DNA of 64,000 nt from assembly GCF_034521915.1 (NCBI RefSeq), contig NZ_JAXHLU010000008.1, forward strand, positions 17,178 to 81,177, read 5' to 3'. This stretch comes from Fodinibius sp034521915 (GTDB lineage: Bacteria; Bacteroidota; Rhodothermia; Balneolales; Balneolaceae). Below, piece by piece: positions 38,985 through 49,400 of the stretch. The stretch's first letter is position 1; each line of letters opens with the position of its first letter. The position numbers and the translations under genes were made by a program. The notes under the pieces were generated by a model. It had not been told where the DNA came from. It saw nothing but the letters and a program-made list of their open reading frames with translations, and did no database searches.

Positions 38985-41705
38985 CTAATTTTTCTGTTCT
39001 TGTTCAGCTCGATAGTACTCTCGCAGAACGTAATGTAATATTCCGCCATTGCGATAATAGTCTACCTCAACAGGGGTATCTATACGACAAATCGTTTCAA
39101 AAGAAACTATTTCCCCGTTTTCTTTTTTGGCTTCAACGTTCACCATCTGTTGTGCTTTTAGCTCGTCATCCAAATGGATATCAAATTCTTCCGAACCATC
39201 CAGTCCAAGGGTATCCGCTGATTCTCCTTCTTTGAACTGCAGCGGAAGTACCCCCATTCCAACAAGGTTAGAACGGTGAATCCGTTCGTACGAGGTGGCA
39301 ATTACTGCCTCAACGCCCAGCAAAATAGTACCTTTGGCGGCCCAGTCTCGTGATGAGCCTGTACCGTACTGATCTCCAGCCAGTGCAACCAGCGGCGTAT
39401 CGTCTTCCTTATACCGCATAGCCGCATCGTAGATAGTCGTGATCTCATCTTCGGGGAAGTATTTGGTATATCCGCCCTCTTTACCCGGAGCCAGCTGATT
39501 TTTAAATCGCACGTTTGCAAACGTACCGCGAGTCATCACGCGATCGTTACCCCGACGCGATCCATAAGAGTTGAAATCTTTCGGCTCAACACCGTGCTCA
39601 ATTAGGTACTTACCAGCAGGACTATCTTTAGGAATATTTCCTGCCGGTGAAATGTGATCGGTAGTGATAGAATCACCCACTTTTACCAATGCACGCGCAC
39701 CGTTAATTGATGTAATGGGATCGGGATCTTCGCCCATATCCATGAAGAATGGCGGCTCCTGAATGTACGTTGATTCATCTTTCCATTCATAAAGCTCTCC
39801 TCCGCCAACTGGAATTTCATCCCACTCCTCGGATTTAAAAATATCACCATACTGCTTTTCAAAAAGCTCGGGACGAATAGCATTATCGAGATGCTCGGCA
39901 ATCTCTTCGGATGTTGGCCATATATCTTTGAGATATACATCATTGCCATCCTTGTCTTTGCCAAGCGGTTCATTTTCGAGATCAATATCTACAGTACCCG
40001 CCAATGCATAAGCTACCACCAACGGCGGCGAAGCCAAATAATTAGCTTTCACATAGGGATGGATTCGTCCTTCAAAGTTTCGGTTACCCGAAAGTACGCC
40101 TGCTACAATCAGGTCTCCTTCTTTCACCGCATTTTCAACCGCTTGGGGCAATGGTCCTGAGTTGCCGATACAGGTTGTACATCCATAGCCCACCAGGTTA
40201 AATCCAAGTCGATCCATATAATCCGTAAGTCCGGCTTCATCAAGATAATCGGTAACTACACGAGAACCGGGCGCCAAGGAAGTCTTAACATAAGGAGGAA
40301 CTTCCAAGCCTTTTTCGAACGCTTTCTTCGCTACAATTCCAGCTCCCAACATTACACTTGGGTTCGATGTATTTGTGCAGGATGTAATGGCAGCAATTAC
40401 CACATCACCATGCTCCATCTCAATCTCCTCTCCATTTTTAAACGTGCCTTTATTCGCCAGCTTCTCCTGCGCCAAGTTGAATCCCATAGTAGGATCATCA
40501 CTAGTCAGACTGCTCTCAAACGTTTTTTTCATATTGGGCAACGCAATGCGGTCGTGCGGAAGCTTGGGACCGGCCAGCGAGGTTTCCACATCACCGAGAT
40601 CAAGCTCCAGTGTATCCGTAAATTCGGGATCGGTCATATCATCAGTATGATATAATCCCTGCTCTTTCATATATCGCTCAACCATTTCTACATGCTCCGG
40701 ATCGCGACCAGTGCGACGCATATAGCGCATAGCCTCATCATCCATCGGGAAGAATCCCATTGTTGCACCGTATTCCGGAGACATATTGGCAATGGTCGCA
40801 CGATCGGGCAGACTCATATGGCTCAGACCATCACCATAAAACTCTACAAATTTACCAACTACGCCGTGCTTTCGAAGCATCTGCGTTACTGTAAGCGTCA
40901 AGTCGGTTGCCGTAATGCCTTCGCGCAATTTTCCGGTCAACTTCATCCCCACTACTTCGGGCACGAGCATATATATAGGTTGTCCCAACATGGCAGCTTC
41001 CGCTTCGATACCGCCAACGCCCCAGCCCAAAATACCCAGACCGTTAATCATGGTCGTATGAGAATCAGTCCCCACAAGCGTATCGGGATATACCACGGTG
41101 GTGCCATCTTCCTCTTCCCGACTAAATGCTCCTTTGGCCAGGTATTCAAGGTTCACCTGGTGGACAATACCACGCCCCGGAGGAACTACTCTAAAATTAT
41201 CAAAGGATCGTTGCCCCCATTTCAGGAATTCATATCGCTCGCGGTTACGCTCAAACTCTTTCTCCACGTTGTGCATAAAGGCAAACTCTTGACCAAACTC
41301 ATCAACCTGTACCGAGTGGTCAATCACCAAGTCTACCGGCACCTGCGGGTTAATAGAAGTTGGATTCCCGCCCATGCGCTCCATCGCTGAACGCAATGCC
41401 GCCAAATCAACAATAGCAGGAACGCCCGTAAAATCCTGCAGTACAACCCGTGAAGGCTTAAACGGAATTTCGCCCTGAGGATTTTTTGCATTGTAATTGG
41501 CCAATACTTCAACGTCATCATCGGAAACAACATAGCCATCGTGTTCTCTGAGTACCGATTCCAGCAAAACACGAATTGTAAATGGCAAGTTGCTAATATT
41601 ATCGTATCCAAGCTCTTCCAGTTTTTTCAAACTATACAGGTGCGCTTGGCCAGCTCCTGTATCGAATGGGATTTTGGTCTGTAAAAATTTATTCTCTTTA
41701 CTCAT
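38985..41705 (-). CDS. acnA: Aconitate hydratase A
   Basis: A 906-residue 4Fe-4S enzyme of the TCA cycle that isomerises citrate to isocitrate. I start it at ATG 41705 (MSKENKF); an in-frame TTG 24 bases upstream is weaker. Cluster ligands appear as the Cys in TSCTNTSNPS and the pair in GYGCTTCIGNSGP. Substrate residues lie in GTDSHTTMINGLG and QYGTGSSRDWAAKG. Length matches bacterial AcnA/IRP-type enzymes. The 267-base spacer to divergent rplM must hold promoters for both genes but shows no convincing pair. Confidence 0.97.
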   Translation of the reverse strand: MSKENKFLQTKIPFDTGAGQAHLYSLKKLEELGYDNISNLPFTIRVLLESVLREHDGYVVSDDDVEVLANYNAKNPQGEIPFKPSRVVLQDFTGVPAIVDLAALRSAMERMGGNPTSINPQVPVDLVIDHSVQVDEFGQEFAFMHNVEKEFERNRERYEFLKWGQRSFDNFRVVPPGRGIVHQVNLEYLAKGAFSREEEDGTTVVYPDTLVGTDSHTTMINGLGILGWGVGGIEAEAAMLGQPIYMLVPEVVGMKLTGKLREGITATDLTLTVTQMLRKHGVVGKFVEFYGDGLSHMSLPDRATIANMSPEYGATMGFFPMDDEAMRYMRRTGRDPEHVEMVERYMKEQGLYHTDDMTDPEFTDTLELDLGDVETSLAGPKLPHDRIALPNMKKTFESSLTSDDPTMGFNLAQEKLANKGTFKNGEEIEMEHGDVVIAAITSCTNTSNPSVMLGAGIVAKKAFEKGLEVPPYVKTSLAPGSRVVTDYLDEAGLTDYMDRLGFNLVGYGCTTCIGNSGPLPQAVENAVKEGDLIVAGVLSGNRNFEGRIHPYVKANYLASPPLVVAYALAGTVDIDLENEPLGKDKDGNDVYLKDIWPTSEEIAEHLDNAIRPELFEKQYGDIFKSEEWDEIPVGGGELYEWKDESTYIQEPPFFMDMGEDPDPITSINGARALVKVGDSITTDHISPAGNIPKDSPAGKYLIEHGVEPKDFNSYGSRRGNDRVMTRGTFANVRFKNQLAPGKEGGYTKYFPEDEITTIYDAAMRYKEDDTPLVALAGDQYGTGSSRDWAAKGTILLGVEAVIATSYERIHRSNLVGMGVLPLQFKEGESADTLGLDGSEEFDIHLDDELKAQQMVNVEAKKENGEIVSFETICRIDTPVEVDYYRNGGILHYVLREYYRAEQEQKN

Positions 41706-41972
41706 GGCATCTCGATTGTCCTTTTTCAACTTTGTTTGGCCTATTTTAAGGAGGCCTTTCTATAGCTGAAAGGTACAATTAATTTTTAAGAATATCTTAT
41801 CTTAAACTCCAGTTTTTTCTATTACAACATATAAATTAAGACACCGATATGACCGAAATTTCAGTCTCAAATAGTGCTTAGAAAATATTCATAACTTCAC
41901 CGTTGCAAATGGATATAAATAAGCCTATTTTTCGAGACTTCACATAAAAGCAATTATAAACAAGTTTTAACC

Positions 41973-42416
41973 GTGGATACTAACAGTTACAAGACCTACT
42001 CCCCTAAACCGAGTGATATCGAAAAGAATTGGGTTCTTGTTGATGCCGAAGATAAGGCGCTCGGAAGAGTTGCTTCCAAAGTAGCAAGTCTACTTAGAGG
42101 CAAGCATAAGCCTAACTTCGCTCCTCATATGGACACCGGTGACAACGTTGTTGTAATCAATGCCAGCAAAGTTAAACTGAGCGGCAAGAAACTACAACAG
42201 AAAGAATATTTCAGTTATTCCGGATATCCCGGCAGCGAACGTTTCACTTCGGCAGAAGAGATGCTGGACCACAATCCCGAACTGGTTATTAAAAAAGCTG
42301 TAAAAGGAATGTTGCCAAAGAACAAGATGGGCGACAAGCTTATGACCAATATTCGGATTTATGCCGGTCCGGTTCATGAACAAGAAGCACAACAACCAGA
42401 AAAAATCGAGCTTTAA
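41973..42416 (+). CDS. rplM: Ribosomal protein uL13
   Basis: A 147-residue L13. WVLVDAEDKALGRVASKVASLLRGKHKPNFAPHMDTGDNVVVINA and GMLPKNKMG are typical. The start codon is GTG 41973, since no ATG lies between it and the conserved N-terminus. It is followed by rpsI after 6 bases, the universal L13-S9 pair. Confidence 0.97.
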   Translation: MDTNSYKTYSPKPSDIEKNWVLVDAEDKALGRVASKVASLLRGKHKPNFAPHMDTGDNVVVINASKVKLSGKKLQQKEYFSYSGYPGSERFTSAEEMLDHNPELVIKKAVKGMLPKNKMGDKLMTNIRIYAGPVHEQEAQQPEKIEL

Positions 42417-42422
42417 TCACGA

Positions 42423-42809
42423 ATGGAACAGAAAAATTTCATCGGAAGAAGAAAAACTTCTACTGCGCGACTCTATATTCAATCTGGATCAGGTGAGTTT
42501 GTTGTAAACAAACGACCTCTGGATGAATACTTTTGCACTCAGGCACATCGCAATATAGCCAAGCTTCCGCTTGACGTTACCGAATCTGACGGACAGTTTG
42601 ATATCTTGGTAAATGTAAGCGGCGGTGGCATCACCGGACAATCCGGCGCTATCCAACACGCTTTGGCTCGTGCTCTTGATGATCACAACGAAGAGTGGCA
42701 CGATGTTTTGAAAGCACATGATCTGCTTACACGCGACGATCGTATGGTAGAACGCAAGAAATACGGTCAACCTGGTGCTCGTAAGAAGTTCCAGTTCTCC
42801 AAGCGTTAA
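42423..42809 (+). CDS. rpsI: Ribosomal protein uS9
   Basis: A 128-residue S9 with GRRKTSTARLYIQSGSG near the start, VSGGGITGQSGAIQHALARAL in the middle, and the basic tail ending KKFQFSKR whose last Arg reaches the P-site tRNA. It is the second gene of rplM-rpsI. Confidence 0.98.
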   Translation: MEQKNFIGRRKTSTARLYIQSGSGEFVVNKRPLDEYFCTQAHRNIAKLPLDVTESDGQFDILVNVSGGGITGQSGAIQHALARALDDHNEEWHDVLKAHDLLTRDDRMVERKKYGQPGARKKFQFSKR

Positions 42810-42864
42810 TAGATCGCGCTTACACGTTTTCTTTTTCCACACGTTACAAAATTCAATCACACAT

Positions 42865-42930
42865 ATGCAGCTACTCAGTGCGCCGAGTGTTCCAACAACT
42901 GTTGGGATTAGCGCCGGGGATGATCTGCAT
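42865..42930 (+). promoter_or_regulatory. Nested stem-loop leader upstream of rpsB (candidate ribosomal-protein autoregulatory RNA)
   Basis: Three nested helices are readable. The outer is atgcag (42865-42870) / ctgcat (42925-42930), the middle is gcgc (42880-42883) / gcgc (42911-42914), and the apical is ccaac (42892-42896) / gttgg (42901-42905) with loop aact. It ends 30 bases before the rpsB ATG. An internal-loop architecture at this position suits an S2-binding or similar leader. No match to a known family was tested. Confidence 0.5.
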
Positions 42931-42960
42931 AGAGGATTAACTCAAAAATAAATCTAACCT

Positions 42961-43809
42961 ATGCCTACTACACCTGACTTAGAAGAACTATTGAAATCCG
43001 GTGCCCATTTTGGTCACCTTACCCGCCGATGGAATCCCAAAATGAAGGAATTTATCTTCATGGAACGCAACGGGATTCACATCATTGATCTCAAAAAAAC
43101 ACAGAAATTTTTCCAGGAAGCACTGGATGAAGTTACCAAACTTGCCCGGGCCGGAAAAAATGTCCTTTTTGTCGGTACCAAAAAGCAAGCTCAAGACATT
43201 GTTAGAACAGAAGCCATCCGATGTGGGATGCCTTTTGTTACTCACCGTTGGTTAGGAGGAATGATGACCAACTTCAGTACTGTCAAAAAGAGCATCTCTC
43301 GTATGGAAGAAATCGATCGTATGAGTAAAGACGGTACCTTTGACGAGCTTACAAAGAAAGAGGCTCTCATGCTGGAGCGTGAGTATGATAAGCTTGAAAA
43401 CACCTTGGGCGGTATTGCCAATATGGGACATCTTCCCGGCGCAATCTTTGTTGTTGATACCATTAAAGAGGACATCGCCGTAAATGAAGCGGTTAAACTA
43501 AATATCCCCCTTATTGCAATGGTTGATACCAACAGTGATCCCGATATTCCGGATTACATTATTCCCTGCAATGATGATTCTGCTCGCAGCATTCAGCTTG
43601 TCACTTCTAAAATTGCCGATGCTATTATTGAAGGTAACGCCGAGCGTGAAGCCCAAAGTGAGGAGCAAATAATGGATCAGGCTACAGAAGAAGCGCGTAA
43701 AGCTGAAGAGCAACAGGTAAAAGAAAAAACCAAAGCTACAGGTAAACGCCGTAAACGTCGCAAGAAGAAAGATTCCAGTGACGACGATTCTTCGAACGAA
43801 GAAGAGTGA
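42961..43809 (+). CDS. rpsB: Ribosomal protein uS2
   Basis: A 282-residue S2, longer than usual (about 230-260) because of a C-terminal tail of alternating basic and acidic clusters (about 235-282, KRRKRRKKK then DSSDDDSS). The core is standard: LLKSGAHFGHLTRRWNPKM, FVGTKKQAQDIV, THRWLGGMMTNF and IPLIAMVDTNSDP. It forms the usual rpsB-tsf pair. Confidence 0.97.
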   Translation: MPTTPDLEELLKSGAHFGHLTRRWNPKMKEFIFMERNGIHIIDLKKTQKFFQEALDEVTKLARAGKNVLFVGTKKQAQDIVRTEAIRCGMPFVTHRWLGGMMTNFSTVKKSISRMEEIDRMSKDGTFDELTKKEALMLEREYDKLENTLGGIANMGHLPGAIFVVDTIKEDIAVNEAVKLNIPLIAMVDTNSDPDIPDYIIPCNDDSARSIQLVTSKIADAIIEGNAEREAQSEEQIMDQATEEARKAEEQQVKEKTKATGKRRKRRKKKDSSDDDSSNEEE

Positions 43810-43874
43810 TAAACGGCTGTACTGTACTATTCTCTTAAACTTAGAACAACAATTTAAATAGCGTAACTCGAACA

Positions 43875-44708
43875 ATGAGTATTTCTGCAAAAGACGTAAA
43901 AGAACTACGCGAACAGACTGGAGCAGGCATGATGGACTGCAAAAAGGCCCTCCAAGAAGCTGACGGCGATTTTGAAAAAGCAACTGAAATCCTTCGCAAA
44001 AAGGGACAACAACTTTCTGAAAAGCGATCTGATCGTGAAGCCAATCAAGGTTTGATTGTTACGCGCGTAAGCGATGACGGAAGTAAAGCCGCAGCACTCG
44101 AAATTAATTGCGAAACAGATTTCGTTGCTCGTAACGATGATTTCCAAAATCGCACTCAACAATTTTTAGACATCGTATTTGAAAACCAAATCGAATCGGT
44201 TGATGAGCTTCTTGAAACCGATTATGAAGGACTTTCTATTGCCGATCACGTAAAAGACATGGTTGGTAAAATCGGTGAAAAAATTAAGATTAACCGCGTT
44301 TTATATGCTGAAACAGACGGTTCCTTTATCTCTTATATTCATCCCGGAAATCAACTTGGTGTATTGGTTGAGTTCGAAGATGAGGTAGAAGATCCGGAAA
44401 TTGGCAAAGATGTAGCCATGCAGATTGCGGCAATGAATCCGTTGGCCGTAACACGAGAAGGCGTTGATAGCTCAATCGTTGAAAAAGAACTCGAAATTGC
44501 CAAAGACCAACTTCTTGAAGAAGGAAAATCTGAAGAAATTGCTGAAAAGGCTTCACAAGGTAAATTACGACGCTTTTATGAAGAACGCGTTCTCCTGGAA
44601 CAAAAGTTTGTGAAGGATAACAGTCTCTCTGTTGAGGAGTATCTCAAAAACAATGATACTCCGCTGGTTAAGTCGTTCCATCGACTCCAGCTCGGCGATG
44701 ACTCGTAA
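43875..44708 (+). CDS. tsf: Elongation factor Ts
   Basis: A 277-residue nucleotide-exchange factor for EF-Tu. The UBA-like N-terminus VKELREQTGAGMMDCKKALQEADGD and the core EINCETDFVARNDDF are diagnostic. It ends SFHRLQLGDDS. It lies 65 bases after rpsB and is followed by a clear terminator. Confidence 0.98.
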   Translation: MSISAKDVKELREQTGAGMMDCKKALQEADGDFEKATEILRKKGQQLSEKRSDREANQGLIVTRVSDDGSKAAALEINCETDFVARNDDFQNRTQQFLDIVFENQIESVDELLETDYEGLSIADHVKDMVGKIGEKIKINRVLYAETDGSFISYIHPGNQLGVLVEFEDEVEDPEIGKDVAMQIAAMNPLAVTREGVDSSIVEKELEIAKDQLLEEGKSEEIAEKASQGKLRRFYEERVLLEQKFVKDNSLSVEEYLKNNDTPLVKSFHRLQLGDDS

Positions 44709-44722
44709 TCATTTTGATTCGC

Positions 44723-44755
44723 AAAAAGGCTACCGATTCGGTAGCCTTTTTTTTA
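44723..44755 (+). terminator. Rho-independent terminator after tsf
   Basis: aaaaaggctacc (44723-44734), loop gattc, and ggtagccttttt followed by further T residues form a 12-bp perfect stem with a U-tract, 15 bases past the tsf stop. Confidence 0.95.
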
Positions 44756-44829
44756 TGCTTAAGGGATTATAATATTGATAAGATCGTATTTAAAAGACAG
44801 TCAACTCAATAATTAACAAGGGTAAAAAA

Positions 44830-45555
44830 GTGAAGAGCAAATATCATCGGATTTTATTAAAAGTAAGCGGAGAAGCACTTTTAGGTGAACAGGGACACGG
44901 CATTGACGGAGATATTCTTACCCAGTACTCTGAGGAAATCAAGTCTATTCATGACGAAGGATTCGAGGTCTCTGTCGTCGTAGGAGGAGGAAATATCTTT
45001 AGAGGTGTCAAGGGCGCTACAGAAGGTATGGATCGCGTACAAGGCGATTATATGGGCATGCTTGCTACCATGATTAATAGTATGGCTCTGCAGGATTCTA
45101 TGGAACGAATGGGGGTACAAACGCGCCTGATGTCGGCCATCAGGATGGAAGAAATCGCCGAGCCCTATATTCGCCGTCGTGCCACCCGACACCTCGAAAA
45201 AGGACGGGTTGTGATTTTTGGTGCCGGTACCGGAAATCCCTATTTCACGACTGATACGGCTGCTTCACTTCGCGCAATCGAAATTGAAGCTGATATTATT
45301 CTCAAAGGAACTCGTGTTGACGGTATTTTTGATTCTGATCCGGAACTTAATCCCGATGCTGAAAAATTTCCCACTATTACCGGCGAAGAAGTGCTTAGTC
45401 GGCAGCTGGATATTATGGATTTAACAGCATTTACTCTATGTCGCGAAAATAAAACGCCTATCATCGTTTTTGATATGAACAAAGTTGGAAACCTGAAAAA
45501 AGTCTTACAGGAAGATACATCAGTCGGAACAAAGGTGGTTTGGGAAGATTCGTAG
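44830..45555 (+). CDS. pyrH: UMP kinase
   Basis: A 241-residue hexameric UMP kinase of the amino-acid-kinase fold, making UDP for nucleic-acid and envelope synthesis. LLKVSGEALLG, VVVGGGNIFRG, GTGNPYFTTDTAA and DGIFDSDPE are visible. The start codon is GTG 44830, right after gggtaaaaaa. Followed by frr, the usual order. Confidence 0.97.
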   Translation: MKSKYHRILLKVSGEALLGEQGHGIDGDILTQYSEEIKSIHDEGFEVSVVVGGGNIFRGVKGATEGMDRVQGDYMGMLATMINSMALQDSMERMGVQTRLMSAIRMEEIAEPYIRRRATRHLEKGRVVIFGAGTGNPYFTTDTAASLRAIEIEADIILKGTRVDGIFDSDPELNPDAEKFPTITGEEVLSRQLDIMDLTAFTLCRENKTPIIVFDMNKVGNLKKVLQEDTSVGTKVVWEDS

Positions 45556-45622
45556 ATTTCTTAAATTCATTTTGATTAAACAATAGCATCATCAAAAAAG
45601 AATTAAACAACACGCGAATATT

Positions 45623-46192
45623 ATGATACCACCAGAGTTAGAGCCCATTATTAAATCTGCTGATAAAAAAATGAATCAGGCTGTCGCACACTATAAAAAA
45701 GAACTATCTCATATTCGCGCCGGTAAAGCTCAACCTTCGATTCTTGATGGTGTAAAGGTTGATTATTATGGATCGCAAACACCGTTAAACCAGTTGGCAA
45801 ACGTCAGTGCTCCCGAAGCTCGTCTCCTTACCGTAGAACCGTTTGATAAATCTGCCATGGAAGATATCGAAAAGGCCATTATGGCTGCCGGGTTGGGATT
45901 AAATCCAAATAATGATGGAAATATTATTCGGATACCGTTACCAATACTTTCTGAAGAACGACGTAAAGAACTTGTGAAGCGTGTAAATGAACTTGCTGAA
46001 GAAGCACGCATTTCAATCCGTAATACTCGTCGTGATGCCAACGATGAGGTCAAAAAGAAAGTACAGAAAGAATCACTTCCTGAAGATTCTCTCTATGAGG
46101 CCGAAGATGAAATTCAAAAATTAACCGATCAGCATACCGACAAGGTGGAAGACCTTTCTGAGAAGAAGGAAAAAGAAATCATGACCGTCTGA
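45623..46192 (+). CDS. frr: Ribosome recycling factor
   Basis: A 189-residue RRF with the three-helix bundle and small beta domain: HYKKELSHIRAGKAQPSILDGVKVDYYGSQTPLNQLANVSAPEARLLTVEPFDKSAM, and the C-terminal RRDANDEVKKKVQKESLPED. It starts 67 bases after pyrH. The following 209 bases hold a small ttccttaggaa inverted repeat and no clear terminator. Confidence 0.98.
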   Translation: MIPPELEPIIKSADKKMNQAVAHYKKELSHIRAGKAQPSILDGVKVDYYGSQTPLNQLANVSAPEARLLTVEPFDKSAMEDIEKAIMAAGLGLNPNNDGNIIRIPLPILSEERRKELVKRVNELAEEARISIRNTRRDANDEVKKKVQKESLPEDSLYEAEDEIQKLTDQHTDKVEDLSEKKEKEIMTV

Positions 46193-46401
46193 TCTAAGTT
46201 GCAGGATACAGGTTGCATGTTTAAAGTTTCCTTATGTGGCATAGACCTCAATTTTTGATAGCCAAATAGATTTAAGAACCTTCCTTAGGAAATTAATTTT
46301 TAATTTAGCTGTATCCTTTTTTAGTACTAATTGAATTTTGATGTTATTAATACAGAGCCAAGGTTATAACTAACCTGAAACCCGTAACTTGTAACCTGTA
46401 A

Positions 46402-49400
46402 ATGTATATATCCGAACTTGAACTTCAGGGCTTCAAGAGTTTTGCCTACAAAACCAATGTCACTTTTGATAAAGGCATAACAGCAATTGTAGGACCCAAC
46501 GGCTGCGGCAAATCCAATATTGTTGATGCCATGCGATGGGTCCTCGGCGAACAGCGCCCTACCCTACTTCGCTCTTCAAGCATGTCGAACGTTATCTTTA
46601 ACGGGACTGCCAAGAAGAATGCCCTGGGTATGGCAGAGGTCTACCTTACGTTTATCAATAACAAAGGCCTGCTGCCCACCGAATATAACGAAGTTACCAT
46701 TGGTCGACGCTTGTATCGGTCGGGGGAAAGTGAGTACCTCATCAACGGGACGACCTGCCGGCTAAAGGATATCACCGACCTGTTTATGGATACCGGGATG
46801 AGCTCGGACGCTTACTCGGTAATTGAGCTGAAGATGGTCGAAGAAATTCTTAATGACAATAATAATGATCGTCGTCGACTTTTTGAGGAAGCCGCAGGCG
46901 TTACCCGATATAAGGAAAAACGAAAGAAAACATTTCGCAAGCTCGACGAAACCCAAGCCGATCTGCAGCGCGTTGAAGATATTCTGGTTGAGGTTCGAAA
47001 GAAAACAAATTCCCTCGAAAAACAGGCCGAAAAAGCTCAAAAGGCAAAGAAATACAAGAAGGAGTTAGAACATCTCGACAAGGCGTTAAACAAGCACGAA
47101 TACCTTAAGATAAAAGAAGAGCTCGAGCCGCTTGAAGAACGTATTGAGAATGCGGACAAAGAAAAGAAGGAAATTGTTGCAAAGGCAGAAAAGCTTGAAG
47201 AGGAAGCCGAAGAAGCTCGCAAAGCACTTAATGAAAAAGAGCGGCAACAGTCTGAAGCACAACGACGGGTTAGTCAGCTCAATTCTAAAATCAGGGATAC
47301 CGAAACATCACTCGAGATTACGCAGGAAAAGATCTCCAATGAAGAAAACGTAATTGAGCAGTACACCAACGATATTGAGCAGAGCGAAAAGGACTTGGAG
47401 GATCTCCGGGAAGCCTTTAAAAGCAGCAAAAAGAAACTGGCTACCTTCGATGACGATCTTGAAAAAGCAGAAAAAAATCTTGCAGAATCCAAGGAGCGCT
47501 ACTCCGAAATTCAACAGCAGTACAACAAAGAACAAGAAGAGCTAAATCAGCTGGAACAAGACTTTTCTCAGGCGAACCAGGATCTCAACGACCTGCAGAC
47601 TAAGCGAATTAAAATTGAATCACGTCTGGAAAATACAGAAGGTGATTTAGTTCGTATTCGTGAAGAGATTGAAGATCTTGAAGATGAGATCATGAATTTT
47701 CGCGGGGAGAAAAAGCTGGCCCAAGAAAAACTAAAGAAAGCAAAATCAAAACGCGACGAGCAACAGGAAAAACTGCAATCTGCTCGCGAGCAGCGCGAAG
47801 AGCTTAGTACAAAACAAAATACACTCAAAGATCAGATCCGCAGTCATCAAAGCAAGTTGGATTCGGTACAGTCTGAGATCGAACTGCTGCAGGATATTGC
47901 AAACTCCAATGAAGCCTTTCCAAGCAGTGTTCAGTTCCTTTTGGAAAATCATGCCGAGCAGTTTAATCAATTAGACGTCGTGTCAAACCTGCTTTCAACG
48001 GATGAAAAACACGCTGTTGCCCTTGAGGCCGTCTTGGCTGATGCGCTTAATTATGTGGTAGTCGACACACTCGATGACGCCCGAAAAGCAGCCACGCTGC
48101 TTAAAGAAAACAATAAAGGCCGGGCAACGTTTATTCCTCTCAATCAACTTTCCGACTCGTATCAAACGGTTTCTGGTTCCCTGGCCAAGCAAGTCGAAAC
48201 CAAATCGAAATTCAGTGCTTTAAAAGAACTTTTACTGGGAAATGTTCGCATTTTCGACTCTGTAGATGAAGCTTACTCCTCACTTGAAAATGACGGCCAA
48301 ACGGGAGTAACATATGACGGTGAAGTTATCACCAATACACAATTTTTAAAGAGTGGAAGCAAAAGCAAAAATGCCGGTATTCGTGTTGGCTTAAAGGATA
48401 AGATATCCAAACTGGAAGATAAGGCGGGCTCTATCAGCAGTGAGATTCAATCATCCGAAGAACAGCTCGAGGAAGTCCAACAGCAATATGAAGCTATTGA
48501 TCTAAACGAACTGGAGCAAGAGCTCAAAGAGAAAGAGCAGCAAGTCCGAAAGATCGAAAATAATATCAACAGCTTTGAGCACAAGATTGAGATCTATCAG
48601 AAAAACATAGGGGAACTCGAAAATCGACGCGAGTCACTCATTGATAACGAGGATTCCTCTAAACAAGAGTTGGATGAACTGCAACCCAAACAAAAAGAAT
48701 TGCAACAAAAGCTAAAGGATCTGCATGAACAGCAAGAGGAGAAGAAGGAAGCACTGCAGGAACTTGATGAAGAACGCTCCATAGCTCAAAGCCGATATAA
48801 TGATGCCCAGCTAAAGCATCAAGATCTGAAGAATAAAGTTGAGAATCACGAGCGGGATATTAAACGAGCGCAGGAAGGGATTAAAAACCTTAAGAAACGA
48901 CTTAAAATTCGCTCGGAGAAGACCGAAGAAGCCAAAGAACGTATCACCAAGTACCGATCAACCATTGAGCAGCTTGAAGACGAACTCAGCACGCTTAAAG
49001 AGAAAAAGCAGGAGGCTGACAAGCAGCTGGAACAGGCCGAGGAAGCTTCGGGTAAGCAGCGCGGACGCATTAATGAAATTGAGAAAGATCTGAAGGAAGT
49101 TCGCCGACGCAAGGAGGTCAATATGGAGCTCGTCCATCACCTTGCGATGTCAAAAGAGAAGTACGAGATGCAGATCGAAAATCTCTCTGATCATATCTGG
49201 GAAACCTACGACGTTTTAATGGATCAGATTGACAAAGAATTGCCCGATGATACCGAGCCTGATGAGGCTAAAGAACGCATTTCCTGGCTACGACAGAAGC
49301 TCAATAAAATTGGAGAAGTGAATCCGCTGGCCATCGAAGAGTACGAAGAGGAAAAAGAGCGGCTCGATTTTTACGAAGAGCAGGTCGGCGATTTACACCA

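Noticed and set aside
40692..41390. A 232-residue open frame antisense to aconitase
   Set aside because: It lies inside acnA, has no independent start signal, and is rich in His and Ile in the way antisense frames of coding DNA are.
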